In this document: piece by piece, positions 25,802 through 33,249 of the stretch
How positions within the stretch are numbered: the first letter of the stretch is position 1
How the letters are laid out: each line of letters begins with the position of its first letter
DNA from: Prevotella sp. CAG:891
GTDB taxonomy: Bacteria > Bacteroidota > Bacteroidia > Bacteroidales > Bacteroidaceae
Reading direction: 5' to 3'
Length of the DNA stretch: 33,428 nucleotides
Assembly: GCA_000437675.1 (NCBI GenBank)
Contig: FR901769.1
Location: 1 to 33,428, forward strand
Translations under genes and position numbers: made by a program
Notes under the pieces: generated by a model
The model's input: only the letters and a program-made list of their open reading frames with translations
What the model was told of the DNA's origin: nothing
Database searches by the model: none

Positions 25802-26626
25802 TTAGTTAGCTTCGGGCAAGATGTGACTTTCGGTAGTCTGCATCACGCCATCGGTATCGTTGTAGAAGAAAGCAACAACGGCCATGTTTTCGGGCACCCA
25901 GTGTTCTTTGAGCGTATATTCGTAGGTCAGTGTTTGTGCTTCCTTATTAGCTACCTGTGCGTCGCCAAAGGGGTCATTGACCGATGCGCGGAACACATGT
26001 TGGTGAATATATTCCTTGTTGTTGTGTCCGTCAGGCATTGCTTGGATACGTTTGATGTTATTTTCGGTGAGCCACACCTGCACCTTGCCGTTCACGGGAG
26101 TTTCCGTCATGCTTTTCAGCTCCAATTCGATGCGGAGCTTTCGGTCAGCCGGATTGTAAGCCGTATTTTTCACGCTGATGTCGGCCTTGAGATCGAGCTG
26201 AAGTTGCTTTACCACTTCGGCCTGCCAAAGGCGATAGTCGAGCACACCTACACCGGGCGCGCGGTCAATCAGTCCCGAGGGCCATGAGGTCACACCCCAA
26301 TGATTGTTGTAAGCCTTGCCCTGTTCGTTGGCCAGACCAATGGCGGGGTTTGTTTCTTCGCTCACGCTGTTCGAACCACCGTGAATAGACACGGCAATGA
26401 TGCGCTTTGCCCCATAAGTTTCCTTATACTGTTCGATTTTCAGTGCAGCATTCGGGCAGTTCACGCAACGCTGTCCGGTAAAGTCCTCGATAAGCACATT
26501 TTTTGCGCTGCTAAGCGATATAGGGCCGTTGAAACGTTCGTTTTCGTCCACGTTATCGCACGAAGCCAAGCCCAGTGCGCCAGTGATGGCAAACAGAAGG
26601 GTCGGTATAAGTTTCATGATTTGCAT
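25802..26626 (-). CDS. Omp28-related lipoprotein with thioredoxin-like CxxC
   Basis: The protein has 274 residues. A signal peptide with lipobox GLASC places a lipid on Cys23. Then comes LIEDFTGQRCVNCPNA (residues 45-60) with C54-x-x-C57 in the position of a thioredoxin-fold active site, followed by AVSIHGGSN and GVTSWPSGLIDR, where SWPSG recalls the cis-Pro loop region of such folds. These are features of Omp28-like outer-membrane lipoproteins, first described in Porphyromonas gingivalis. An in-frame ATG three codons in is an alternative start. It lies 21 bp after the DUF6029 gene and 31 bp before the secreted four-cysteine gene. A thiol-redox role is inferred. Confidence 0.85.
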   Translation of the reverse strand: MQIMKLIPTLLFAITGALGLASCDNVDENERFNGPISLSSAKNVLIEDFTGQRCVNCPNAALKIEQYKETYGAKRIIAVSIHGGSNSVSEETNPAIGLANEQGKAYNNHWGVTSWPSGLIDRAPGVGVLDYRLWQAEVVKQLQLDLKADISVKNTAYNPADRKLRIELELKSMTETPVNGKVQVWLTENNIKRIQAMPDGHNNKEYIHQHVFRASVNDPFGDAQVANKEAQTLTYEYTLKEHWVPENMAVVAFFYNDTDGVMQTTESHILPEAN

Positions 26627-26647
26627 CGTGTTAGTAAGTGGTGAGAG

Positions 26648-28420
26648 TTAGAAATTAAATGAATAGGAAGCCTGCAAACCTTTCGATGCCGGCACGAAGC
26701 GGCAAACGCCACCCGTACAGTTGTAGCCAGCGCGGGTTTTACCATAGCTCAGCTGCAAGCGGTGTGCCTTGTGCGTAAAGGTAACCGAACCCATGAGGTA
26801 GTGCACACGGTTCGTACCCTTGCTCGGATCTTCCGAACCATCGGCTGCATAAGTCGGCACGTTGGCATTGAACTGGTCGCTGATGGTAAACATAAAGTTC
26901 GGCAGAATCGAAAGTTCGAGCAAGCCAAACCACCAGTCGCCCTGGTCCTGCTTCGTGTGCAGATACTGCGCCTCGCCGCGAAGAGTAATTTTGGGCGAGA
27001 ACTGATACTTACCCTCAGCCACGAAAATGTGACTCTTGATAGCATCCGATCCGTGACCCTCGACCACCTTTTGGTTATATCTCTGGTGCGCATACATGAA
27101 GTTCAGTTTCAGTTGGCGCGACACCTTCTTATCAATCTGCACGTTGATGTCCTGATAGTAAGTTTCGGGACCCATTTTGAAGAACTTCGACTTAGCACCG
27201 TTTCCGCCCGGTTCCGTGGTATGCGTAGCATCCGTTTCCTGGTCGATGCCGCGTACGTGCGAGAAGTTCACCTTCACGTTCGTGCCGTAACGTCCGCCAA
27301 GAGCCGTTTTGCGCTTAAAGTTGTAGCCCACTTCAGCCTGGAAAGCCCATTCGCCCGGCGTCATCTGCGTGGCGTAAGGATACAGAGCTGCCAGCGTGTA
27401 AGTGTGCTGCATGGTAAAGGCCGGAAGGTGGTTGATGTAACCCGCCTTCGAGTCGGCACTGATGGTATGGCGTGAACGATAAGCCATGTCCTCGCTGCGC
27501 TTAGCCTGAAGGAGCACACTCATGCCACGCTTCGAGTACGAACCCGAGAGTAGCAGGGTTTTACCCTTATCGTAAATAAAGTTGTTCGAAATTGAGGGGT
27601 CTTGACCCTTCCAGGCATATTCAGCCAGGAAGTTGTAGTTGCCAGCCTGCAAGTTGGCACGCACGTCGAACGCAGCCACGTTCTTCGGCATGTTCAGTTT
27701 GTAGCCACCGGTCAAGGGTTTACCCGTGATGGGGTCCGTTTCGCCCGTGGGGCGCGTCACCACCACATCCTTTTCTTTTCCGGCATGGTTGCTCACCGCC
27801 GAGAAGCCAAGGGTCAGTCGCGTACCCTTTTCGTCCATAGGTTTAATCCATTGGTCGACGTTCAGTTCCAAGTCGCCACCATAGGTCCAGGGTGAGCAAC
27901 TGTCGAGGTTACGGTGGTGCCAGTTAAAGCGCTGCTGTCCGCCAAGGAGCTTCAGGTTGATACCTTTGTAAGGTTTAAGCACCAAGCGTCCGCCGCGCAA
28001 CGAGTTGTCGACACCGAGCGAGCGTTCTTCGTAGCTGCGCAGAATAAGTCCGGAACCAAATTGGTCATAGTAATCGCCAAGCGTCAGTTCGGCCCACTTG
28101 TAATTACCCTTTACATAGAAATAGGGCAAGCCCCAGCCTTTGAAGTCGGGTTCGAAACCGGGCAGGGGGTGGTCGAGGTACTCAAAGCGTACACCGGCTT
28201 GAAAATACTTGTTCAGGAGGTGTAGGTCGGCATAGGTATTGGTCATGAACTTATCGTCGTAAGTACCGGTACCTATTTTATTGTCCTCTGACACAAAGGT
28301 GAGAACATCGCTCTGCACACTGCCGTGAAGCGTGAACTTTTTACCGTTGTCTTCGGTTTGGGCGTTCAAGCTCACCATAGGGGCGAGTGCCAACGCCGCA
28401 AGGGCGGCATAATGTTTCAT
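26648..28420 (-). CDS. DUF6029-like outer-membrane beta-barrel protein
   Basis: The protein has 590 residues. A signal peptide (MKHYAALAALALAPMVSLNA, then Q) precedes many alternating strands and ends in the Phe-terminated strand LQASYSFNF, the usual barrel signature for outer-membrane insertion. Conserved-looking pieces include LTLGDYYDQFGSGLILRSYE near residues 111-130 and RGGRLVLKPYKGI, recalled from DUF6029 proteins of Bacteroidetes. Cys residues are few. It is followed by the Omp28-like gene after 21 bp, so the two are surely cotranscribed. A 336-bp gap separates it from the TlpA-like gene upstream. Function is unknown; partnering with the redox proteins is inferred from the operon. Confidence 0.83.
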   Translation of the reverse strand: MKHYAALAALALAPMVSLNAQTEDNGKKFTLHGSVQSDVLTFVSEDNKIGTGTYDDKFMTNTYADLHLLNKYFQAGVRFEYLDHPLPGFEPDFKGWGLPYFYVKGNYKWAELTLGDYYDQFGSGLILRSYEERSLGVDNSLRGGRLVLKPYKGINLKLLGGQQRFNWHHRNLDSCSPWTYGGDLELNVDQWIKPMDEKGTRLTLGFSAVSNHAGKEKDVVVTRPTGETDPITGKPLTGGYKLNMPKNVAAFDVRANLQAGNYNFLAEYAWKGQDPSISNNFIYDKGKTLLLSGSYSKRGMSVLLQAKRSEDMAYRSRHTISADSKAGYINHLPAFTMQHTYTLAALYPYATQMTPGEWAFQAEVGYNFKRKTALGGRYGTNVKVNFSHVRGIDQETDATHTTEPGGNGAKSKFFKMGPETYYQDINVQIDKKVSRQLKLNFMYAHQRYNQKVVEGHGSDAIKSHIFVAEGKYQFSPKITLRGEAQYLHTKQDQGDWWFGLLELSILPNFMFTISDQFNANVPTYAADGSEDPSKGTNRVHYLMGSVTFTHKAHRLQLSYGKTRAGYNCTGGVCRFVPASKGLQASYSFNF

Positions 28421-28756
28421 TGTGAAAAGTTTGGATTACGAGGTGAGTATGTTTTCGGGTGCGATATGGAAAAAACAGCGGGCAGAATTTTTCCGGCCAG
28501 CTTCGACACGCAAAGCATTCAGAAACGGTTACGAGCAGAGTTTCTGAACGAAAAAAATGGCGGACGGCTTCATGACGCAACTGCCGCGTATCCACACACA
28601 GCCATATACGAAACAAACAAATCCCAGAACGTTCGGCCGGCGTTACATGCAACGCACCGGGCCGAACATTTTGGGCTTTTTATTGAGGGATATACACATG
28701 CGCCCAATGCCTATATGGCAGTTGCGCACGGATGGGAGAATGTCAGGGTCAGCAGT
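28421..28756. other. 336-bp gap inside the redox operon with two inverted repeats
   Basis: No credible gene is present. TTCAGAAAC (28518-28526) is perfectly inverted at 28540-28548. GTTCGGCC (28631-28638) is perfectly inverted at 28660-28667, with partial pairing beyond it out to 28623 and 28675. The second could be a weak terminator after the TlpA-like gene; the first has no T tail and could be an operator or mRNA stem. No clear TAnnTTTG promoter was found on the minus strand here. Confidence 0.6.
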
Positions 28757-29257
28757 TTATTTGCCTTCGCCAAGCAGTTCCTTCACCTTTTCGATGAGGT
28801 GCTGTTCGCCACCTTCGGTATATCCGCTACGGCTTTCGGCCACCTTGCCGTTACCGTCGATTACGAATACGTGGGGAATCATGTTCACACCCATGGCACG
28901 ACGGAAGTCGCTGTTAGGGTCGAGCAATACCTGGTATTCCCATCCCTTTGAATCGACCATGGGTTTTACTTTCTGGGCATTCTGAGCTTCATCAATCGAA
29001 ATAGCGATTACACGAACACCCGTTTCGTCCTGCCAGTCGGCATAAGCCTCGTGAATGGCAGCGAGTTCGCGGTTGCAAGGTTTGCACCAAGTAGCAAAGA
29101 AGCTGATAATGAAAGGTTTGCCATCGTTCGAGAGTTTCGCCGTGTCGATAACCTTTCCGTTGATGTCCTTAAGTTTCACTGAAGGAAGCTGGGCAAAAGC
29201 CGTTCCGAGGCAGCCTACGAAGAGCGCAAGCACTACCAAGAGTTTCTGAATTTTCAT
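28757..29257 (-). CDS. TlpA/ResA-like periplasmic thiol-disulfide oxidoreductase
   Basis: From the chosen ATG the protein has 166 residues: a signal peptide (..LGTAFAQ), then a thioredoxin fold with FFATWCKPC (Cys58 and Cys61) and the cis-proline loop MIPHVFVID. A further in-frame ATG 72 bp upstream would put 24 residues ahead of the signal peptide and is unlikely. TlpA-like proteins usually reduce disulfides in the periplasm of Bacteroidetes, fed by a membrane donor not seen here. It is the first gene of the group with DUF6029, Omp28-like and four-cysteine secreted genes. A promoter-like site and a hairpin lie just upstream. Confidence 0.9.
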   Translation of the reverse strand: MKIQKLLVVLALFVGCLGTAFAQLPSVKLKDINGKVIDTAKLSNDGKPFIISFFATWCKPCNRELAAIHEAYADWQDETGVRVIAISIDEAQNAQKVKPMVDSKGWEYQVLLDPNSDFRRAMGVNMIPHVFVIDGNGKVAESRSGYTEGGEQHLIEKVKELLGEGK

Positions 29258-29296
29258 AAGCTCAAATGTCATTTTTGGTTGATGTATACAAAAGGC

Positions 29297-29333
29297 GGAG
29301 TGAAAAGAGCTGATTTTCACCCTTATCACTCCG
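29297..29333 (-). terminator. Hairpin between the radical SAM gene and the TlpA-like gene
   Basis: On the minus strand GCGGAGTGA (29333-29325) pairs with TCACTCCGC (29305-29297 region) around a loop of about 20 nt, followed by CTTTTG. It may terminate transcripts of the radical SAM gene upstream. It also overlaps the expected start point of the promoter at 29334-29364, so it could instead be the 5' end of the tlpA leader. Confidence 0.5.
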
Positions 29334-29364
29334 CAAATTTATGGATTTTAAATGACCCCACCAA
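29334..29364 (-). promoter_or_regulatory. Probable promoter of the TlpA-DUF6029-Omp28 group
   Basis: On the minus strand TTGG (29364-29361), a 19-bp spacer and TAAATTTG (29341-29334) fit the Bacteroidetes pattern with one off-consensus base in the -33 element. The start codon lies at 29257, giving a leader of roughly 70 nt. Confidence 0.45.
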
Positions 29365-29481
29365 TTTTATACATCAAAAATGCAATTTTTATGTAATAAT
29401 CGAGACAAATTGTTAGCGACGACCCTTTTCGTGGCCTCATGATGACATAATCTGCTAATTTTTTGATAGTTCATCAGCATC

Positions 29482-30819
29482 CTATTGGCCGAACTTCGGA
29501 TTATCGCGCAGCATATCGACAATGCCTGCCGGTGGCCGCTTGTTGAGCAATTCGTGCTTCATCCAGTCCATGTAGGGGGCCACATGGGCAAAAAAGCGGT
29601 GATAGCCCGCGCAAAGGTAGTTCAACCCCGGTTCGCCATCGGCTGTGCGTGCAAAGCGGTTTTTCGGGCATTCGCCATTGCAGGCAAACAAATAGTCGCA
29701 CGCGCGGCACTGTCCCGGCAGTTTGTCGCGCTTGTTCTGCCCGAAGGTAAGCTGTCGTTGGCTCCGCATCAAGTTCGAAATGCTTTGGCGCGTAATGTTG
29801 CCCAGTTTGTACTGAGGAAACACAAAGTGGTCGCACGAGTACACGTCGCCGTTCCATTCCACCACACCCGCATGACCACAAGTCGGGGCCATGGAACAAA
29901 GTCCGGGGGGCTGACCCACCCAGTTGGCCAGCGTTGAGTCGAACAGCTGAATAAAGTAGTCGCCCACATCGTTGCGCACCCATTCATCGAAAATCGTGAC
30001 AAGGAAATTGCCCCACTGTTCGGGCGTGACGCTGAACTCCGTCAGTCCGCCCGTGCCCTCCTCGTCGACTGCAGCCAGTGTGCGCCCGTCGGTGTGCGGT
30101 TGCAAGCGTTCGACGATGGGCGTAAACTGAATGTAATGACAGCCTATTTCTTTGAAGAAGTGGTAAAAGTCGAGCGGATAGTCGGCATTAAAGTCATTCA
30201 CCACCGCCAGCGCGTTCCATTCCACCCCATGCCGGTTGAGCAGGTTAATGCCGTGCATCACCTGGCGGAACGAAGGTCGGCCGGCCCGGTTACGGCGGTA
30301 TTCGTCGTGAAATTCCTGCGGACCGTCGATCGACAGTCCTACGAGCCAGTTATTTTCTTTAAAAAAGCGGCACCACTCGTCGGTGAGCAGTGTGCCGTTC
30401 GTTTGTATGCAGTTGTCAATGGTGCGTCCGTTGGCATATTTTCGCTCCAGTTCAATCACTTTTTTGTAAAAGCTCAAGGGGCGCATCAGTGTTTCGCCGC
30501 CGTGCCAGGTAAACAGCACCTGCGGCATGGTTTGCGCCGCAATATAGTCGCGAATGAACACTTCGAGCAGTTCGTCGCTCATCACCTCTTGCGGATTATC
30601 GGCATACAGGTTCGATTTTTCCAGGTAGTAGCAGTATTTACATGCCAGGTTGCAGCGCGACCCGGCAGGCTTAGCCATGAGATAAAGCGGTGTGGTAAAT
30701 GGGGATATGGTTTTCAAAGCGGAAGAAGGTGTTTTTTTTTGATAAAGAAAAATCCATTCGAACGGCACATTCAGCCTTTTCACGACGAACCTCGGTCTTT
30801 TTCTTTGGCGCGTCGGCAT
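29482..30819 (-). CDS. Anaerobic sulfatase-maturase-type radical SAM enzyme
   Basis: The radical SAM motif CNLACKYC (Cys56, 60 and 63 in the 445-residue version) is followed by TWHGGET, IQTNGTLL and SIDGPQEFHDEYR. A C-terminal SPASM region has CSMAPTCGHAG, YSCDHF and CRACDYLFACNGECPKNRF for auxiliary clusters. Such enzymes oxidise an active-site Cys or Ser of sulfatases to formylglycine. No sulfatase gene is in the window, so the substrate is elsewhere. The start is uncertain: family members usually begin about 10 residues before the PLY strand. The first 37 residues from the ATG at 30819 look unnatural (very basic). TTG at 30717 gives 411 residues. A nine-A run at 30732-30740 would, if one base shorter, bring an ATG at 30757 into frame. 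Confidence 0.9.
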   Translation of the reverse strand: MPTRQRKRPRFVVKRLNVPFEWIFLYQKKTPSSALKTISPFTTPLYLMAKPAGSRCNLACKYCYYLEKSNLYADNPQEVMSDELLEVFIRDYIAAQTMPQVLFTWHGGETLMRPLSFYKKVIELERKYANGRTIDNCIQTNGTLLTDEWCRFFKENNWLVGLSIDGPQEFHDEYRRNRAGRPSFRQVMHGINLLNRHGVEWNALAVVNDFNADYPLDFYHFFKEIGCHYIQFTPIVERLQPHTDGRTLAAVDEEGTGGLTEFSVTPEQWGNFLVTIFDEWVRNDVGDYFIQLFDSTLANWVGQPPGLCSMAPTCGHAGVVEWNGDVYSCDHFVFPQYKLGNITRQSISNLMRSQRQLTFGQNKRDKLPGQCRACDYLFACNGECPKNRFARTADGEPGLNYLCAGYHRFFAHVAPYMDWMKHELLNKRPPAGIVDMLRDNPKFGQ

Positions 30820-30842
30820 TGGGCCCTTCCGTTCGGTCTACA

Positions 30843-31037
30843 GAAGTCGTCTAAACTTTTCTGACGAAGATTTGATTTGGAGATTTATCTCTTCTAAGTT
30901 CAATCTTCACCTTTCTTTTTGGCCGTTTTTTTTGCCTTTCATCAGTCGTGTAGCTCGCTACAACTCCTTCTTCAAGGCCCAAAACGCCTCAAAAATTAAA
31001 GGCATAATCTTGAATTCATAAAAGTTCAGACGACTTC
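30843..31037. mobile_element. MITE-like 195-bp hairpin element B
   Basis: GAAGTCGTCTAAACTTTT (30843-30860) recurs inverted at 31020-31037 with one mismatch in 18. The inner arms also pair imperfectly (30891-30940 against about 30971-31016). On the minus strand the centre reads GAAGGAG (30970-30964), the stem TGTAG-CGAG-CTACA (30962-30949), GACTGA (30947-30942) and AGGCAAA, in the same order as in element A at 17662-17834. ACA flanks both ends (30840-30842 and 31038-31040) and may be a 3-bp target duplication. There is no ORF. A 69-bp piece of one end recurs at 4613-4681. It lies 23 bp upstream of the first ATG of the radical SAM gene. A TAAATTTG box (31053-31046) just outside it points through it towards that gene. 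Confidence 0.75.
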
Positions 31038-31244
31038 ACAATCTGCAAATTTATGATTTTTTTTGCAAGTATCTGGGCTTTGTCCCAAATTAGTGGCGAT
31101 GTCCCGCCTGCCGACGTGGTTTTCTTTCACCATCCCAATCACATTTGCAGCAAAGGAATAGGGTGGGTGTGGCGGTTTTTCCGCACGCGTCGTTACGGCG
31201 TTTCAAGTAACCTTTCGGCATCAATCCTTTTCCTGTCAACCGAC

Positions 31245-31278
31245 AAAAAAAGGCGCACACAGTCAAACTGTATGCGCC
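31245..31278 (-). terminator. Rho-independent terminator of pckA
   Basis: GGCGCACACAG (31252-31262) pairs with CTGTATGCGCC (31268-31278) except for one C.A mismatch, loop TCAAA. On the minus strand a run of seven T follows (31251-31245). It lies 52 bp after the pckA stop. Confidence 0.88.
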
Positions 31279-31330
31279 TTATGATTAAGCTATAGGTTTT
31301 GCAACCTAAGCAGCTGAGTCAAATGCTTGA

Positions 31331-32938
31331 TTAGAGCTTCGGACCAGCAGCAACGAGAGCCTTACCAGCTTCGTTACCGGTGAACTTAGCGAAGTTCTTG
31401 ATGAAGCGGCCAGCGAGGTCCTTAGCCTTTTCTTCCCACTGAGCAGCGTCAGCGTAAGTGTCGCGAGGATCGAGGATCTTCGAATCAACACCGGGGAGTT
31501 CGGTAGGAACAACGAAGTCGAAGAAGGGAACCGTCTTCGTAGGAGCCTTGTCGATAGAACCGTCGAGGATAGCGTCGATGATACCACGAGTGTCGCGGAT
31601 AGAGATACGCTTGCCGGTACCATTCCAACCCGTGTTAACGAGGTAAGCCTTAGCACCAACCTTTTCCATCTTCTTCACGAGTTCTTCAGCATACTTCGTG
31701 GGGTGCAAGCTCAAGAAGGCAGCACCGAAGCAAGCAGAGAAAGTAGGAGTGGGTTCAGTGATACCACGTTCCGTACCGGCCAACTTAGCGGTGAAACCAG
31801 AGAGGAAGTAGTACTGAGCCTGTTCGGGGTTCAGGATAGAAACGGGAGGAAGCACACCGAATGCGTCAGCTGAGAGGAAGATAACCTGGTGAGCGTGAGG
31901 ACCCTTAGAAACGGGCTTCACGATGTTTTCGATGTGGTAGATAGGATAAGATACACGAGTGTTCTCGGTAACAGTCTTATCAGCGAAGTCAATCTTGCCG
32001 TTAGCGTCAACGGTTACGTTCTCGAGGAGAGCGTCGCGACGGATAGCGTTGTAGATGTCGGGTTCGCTTTCCTTGTCGAGGTTGATAACCTTAGCGTAGC
32101 AACCACCTTCGTAGTTGAACACACCTTCGTCGTCCCATCCGTGTTCGTCGTCACCGATGAGCTTACGCTTCGGGTCGGTAGAGAGGGTAGTCTTACCCGT
32201 ACCAGAGAGACCGAAGAAGATAGCAGAGTCAGTGCCTTCCATGTTGGTGTTGGCAGAGCAGTGCATTGAAGCGATGCCGCGGAGGGGGTTCAGGTAGTTC
32301 ATGATAGAGAAGATACCCTTCTTCATTTCACCACCGTACCAAGTGTTGAGGATAACCTGTTCGTTGGTCTTGAGGTTGAACACAGTAGCAGTTTCAGAGT
32401 TCAAGCCGAGTTCTTTGTAGTTCTCAACCTTTGCTTTAGCAGCGTTGAACGAAACGAAATCGGGTTCACCGTAAGCTTCGAGCTCTTCAGCCGTCGGACG
32501 GATGAACATGTTCGTTACGAAGTGAGCCTGCCAAGCAACTTCCATGATGAAGCGAACCTTCAAGCGAGTTGCGGGGTTAGCACCACAGAAAGTATCGACA
32601 ACGAAAAGACGCTTGCCGCTCAATTCCTTCACAGCCTTAGCCTTGAGGTCAGCCCAAGCCTCTTCAGAGCAAGGCTTGTTGTCGTTCTTGTATTCATCAG
32701 AAGTCCACCATACAGTATCCTTGCTGGCTTCGTTGTATACGAAGAACTTATCCTTGGGTGAACGGCCGGTGTAGATACCGGTCATCACGTTAACGGCACC
32801 GAGTTCAGTTTCCTGACCTACCTCAAAACCTTTGAGGCTGGCTTTGGTTTCCTCTGCGAACAATACGTCGTACGAGGGGTTGTGCAGAATTTCAGTGACA
32901 CCCGTGATACCGTACTTGGTTAAATCTAATGTTGCCAT
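31331..32938 (-). CDS. pckA: Phosphoenolpyruvate carboxykinase (ATP)
   Basis: The enzyme interconverts oxaloacetate and PEP with ATP/ADP. In succinate-forming Bacteroidales it often runs in the carboxylating direction and conserves energy. The 535-residue protein has the kinase-1a P-loop GLSGTGKTTLS (from about residue 243), the kinase-2 and metal-binding segment LIGDDEHGWDD, the substrate loop YTGRSPKDKFFV (near 56) and NTGWNGTGKRISI. The length is normal. Codon use is strongly biased, in line with high expression. It is monocistronic: a promoter lies at 33022-33052 and a strong terminator after the stop. Confidence 0.97.
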   Translation of the reverse strand: MATLDLTKYGITGVTEILHNPSYDVLFAEETKASLKGFEVGQETELGAVNVMTGIYTGRSPKDKFFVYNEASKDTVWWTSDEYKNDNKPCSEEAWADLKAKAVKELSGKRLFVVDTFCGANPATRLKVRFIMEVAWQAHFVTNMFIRPTAEELEAYGEPDFVSFNAAKAKVENYKELGLNSETATVFNLKTNEQVILNTWYGGEMKKGIFSIMNYLNPLRGIASMHCSANTNMEGTDSAIFFGLSGTGKTTLSTDPKRKLIGDDEHGWDDEGVFNYEGGCYAKVINLDKESEPDIYNAIRRDALLENVTVDANGKIDFADKTVTENTRVSYPIYHIENIVKPVSKGPHAHQVIFLSADAFGVLPPVSILNPEQAQYYFLSGFTAKLAGTERGITEPTPTFSACFGAAFLSLHPTKYAEELVKKMEKVGAKAYLVNTGWNGTGKRISIRDTRGIIDAILDGSIDKAPTKTVPFFDFVVPTELPGVDSKILDPRDTYADAAQWEEKAKDLAGRFIKNFAKFTGNEAGKALVAAGPKL

Positions 32939-33249
32939 AATGATTTTGTATTTTATAGAAAATAAATGGTTTGCATTTTAAGCTTTGACGAACTGCCGGA
33001 AGCAACCCTTCAAAACCGCAGCAAATGTACAAAAAAAGTAGGGCAGATGAAACCTTTTAACGCAATTTTATGCACTAATCAATCAAAACTTTCTTTTTTC
33101 TCCGATAGAACACATGTGATGATTACATTTTCACTCCTTAACTCGGTGATGAAAGCTTTTTCCCTTACTTTTTTTGCCACTTGCTTCCGGTTGGGTTTGC
33201 CGGGATTCCGGGGAAATTTTCGGGCAGTAGTCAGCGTTTGGGAGCTGTT
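32939..33249. other. Upstream region of pckA
   Basis: This 311-bp gap holds the pckA promoter and leader. A perfect 8-bp palindrome CACATGTG (33111-33118) lies about 60 bp upstream of the -33 box and could be part of a regulator site, but I cannot assign one. No good terminator for the YfhO-like gene was found. Confidence 0.55.
33022..33052 (-). promoter_or_regulatory. pckA: Probable pckA promoter
   Basis: On the minus strand TTTC (33052-33049), a 19-bp spacer and TACATTTG (33029-33022) fit the Bacteroidetes pattern with one off-consensus base in the -33 element. The leader to the start codon at 32938 would be about 75 nt. Confidence 0.55.

Larger units (their letters stand above)
30820..31330. 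other. Intergenic region between the radical SAM gene and pckA
   Basis: It contains element B (30843-31037), about 200 bp of unremarkable sequence and the pckA terminator (31245-31278). No small gene was recognised. The ORF at 31053-31295 has no support. Confidence 0.65.

Noticed and set aside
28341..28652. 103-codon minus-strand ORF in the redox operon gap
   Set aside because: It overlaps the DUF6029 start in another frame and has no recognisable features.
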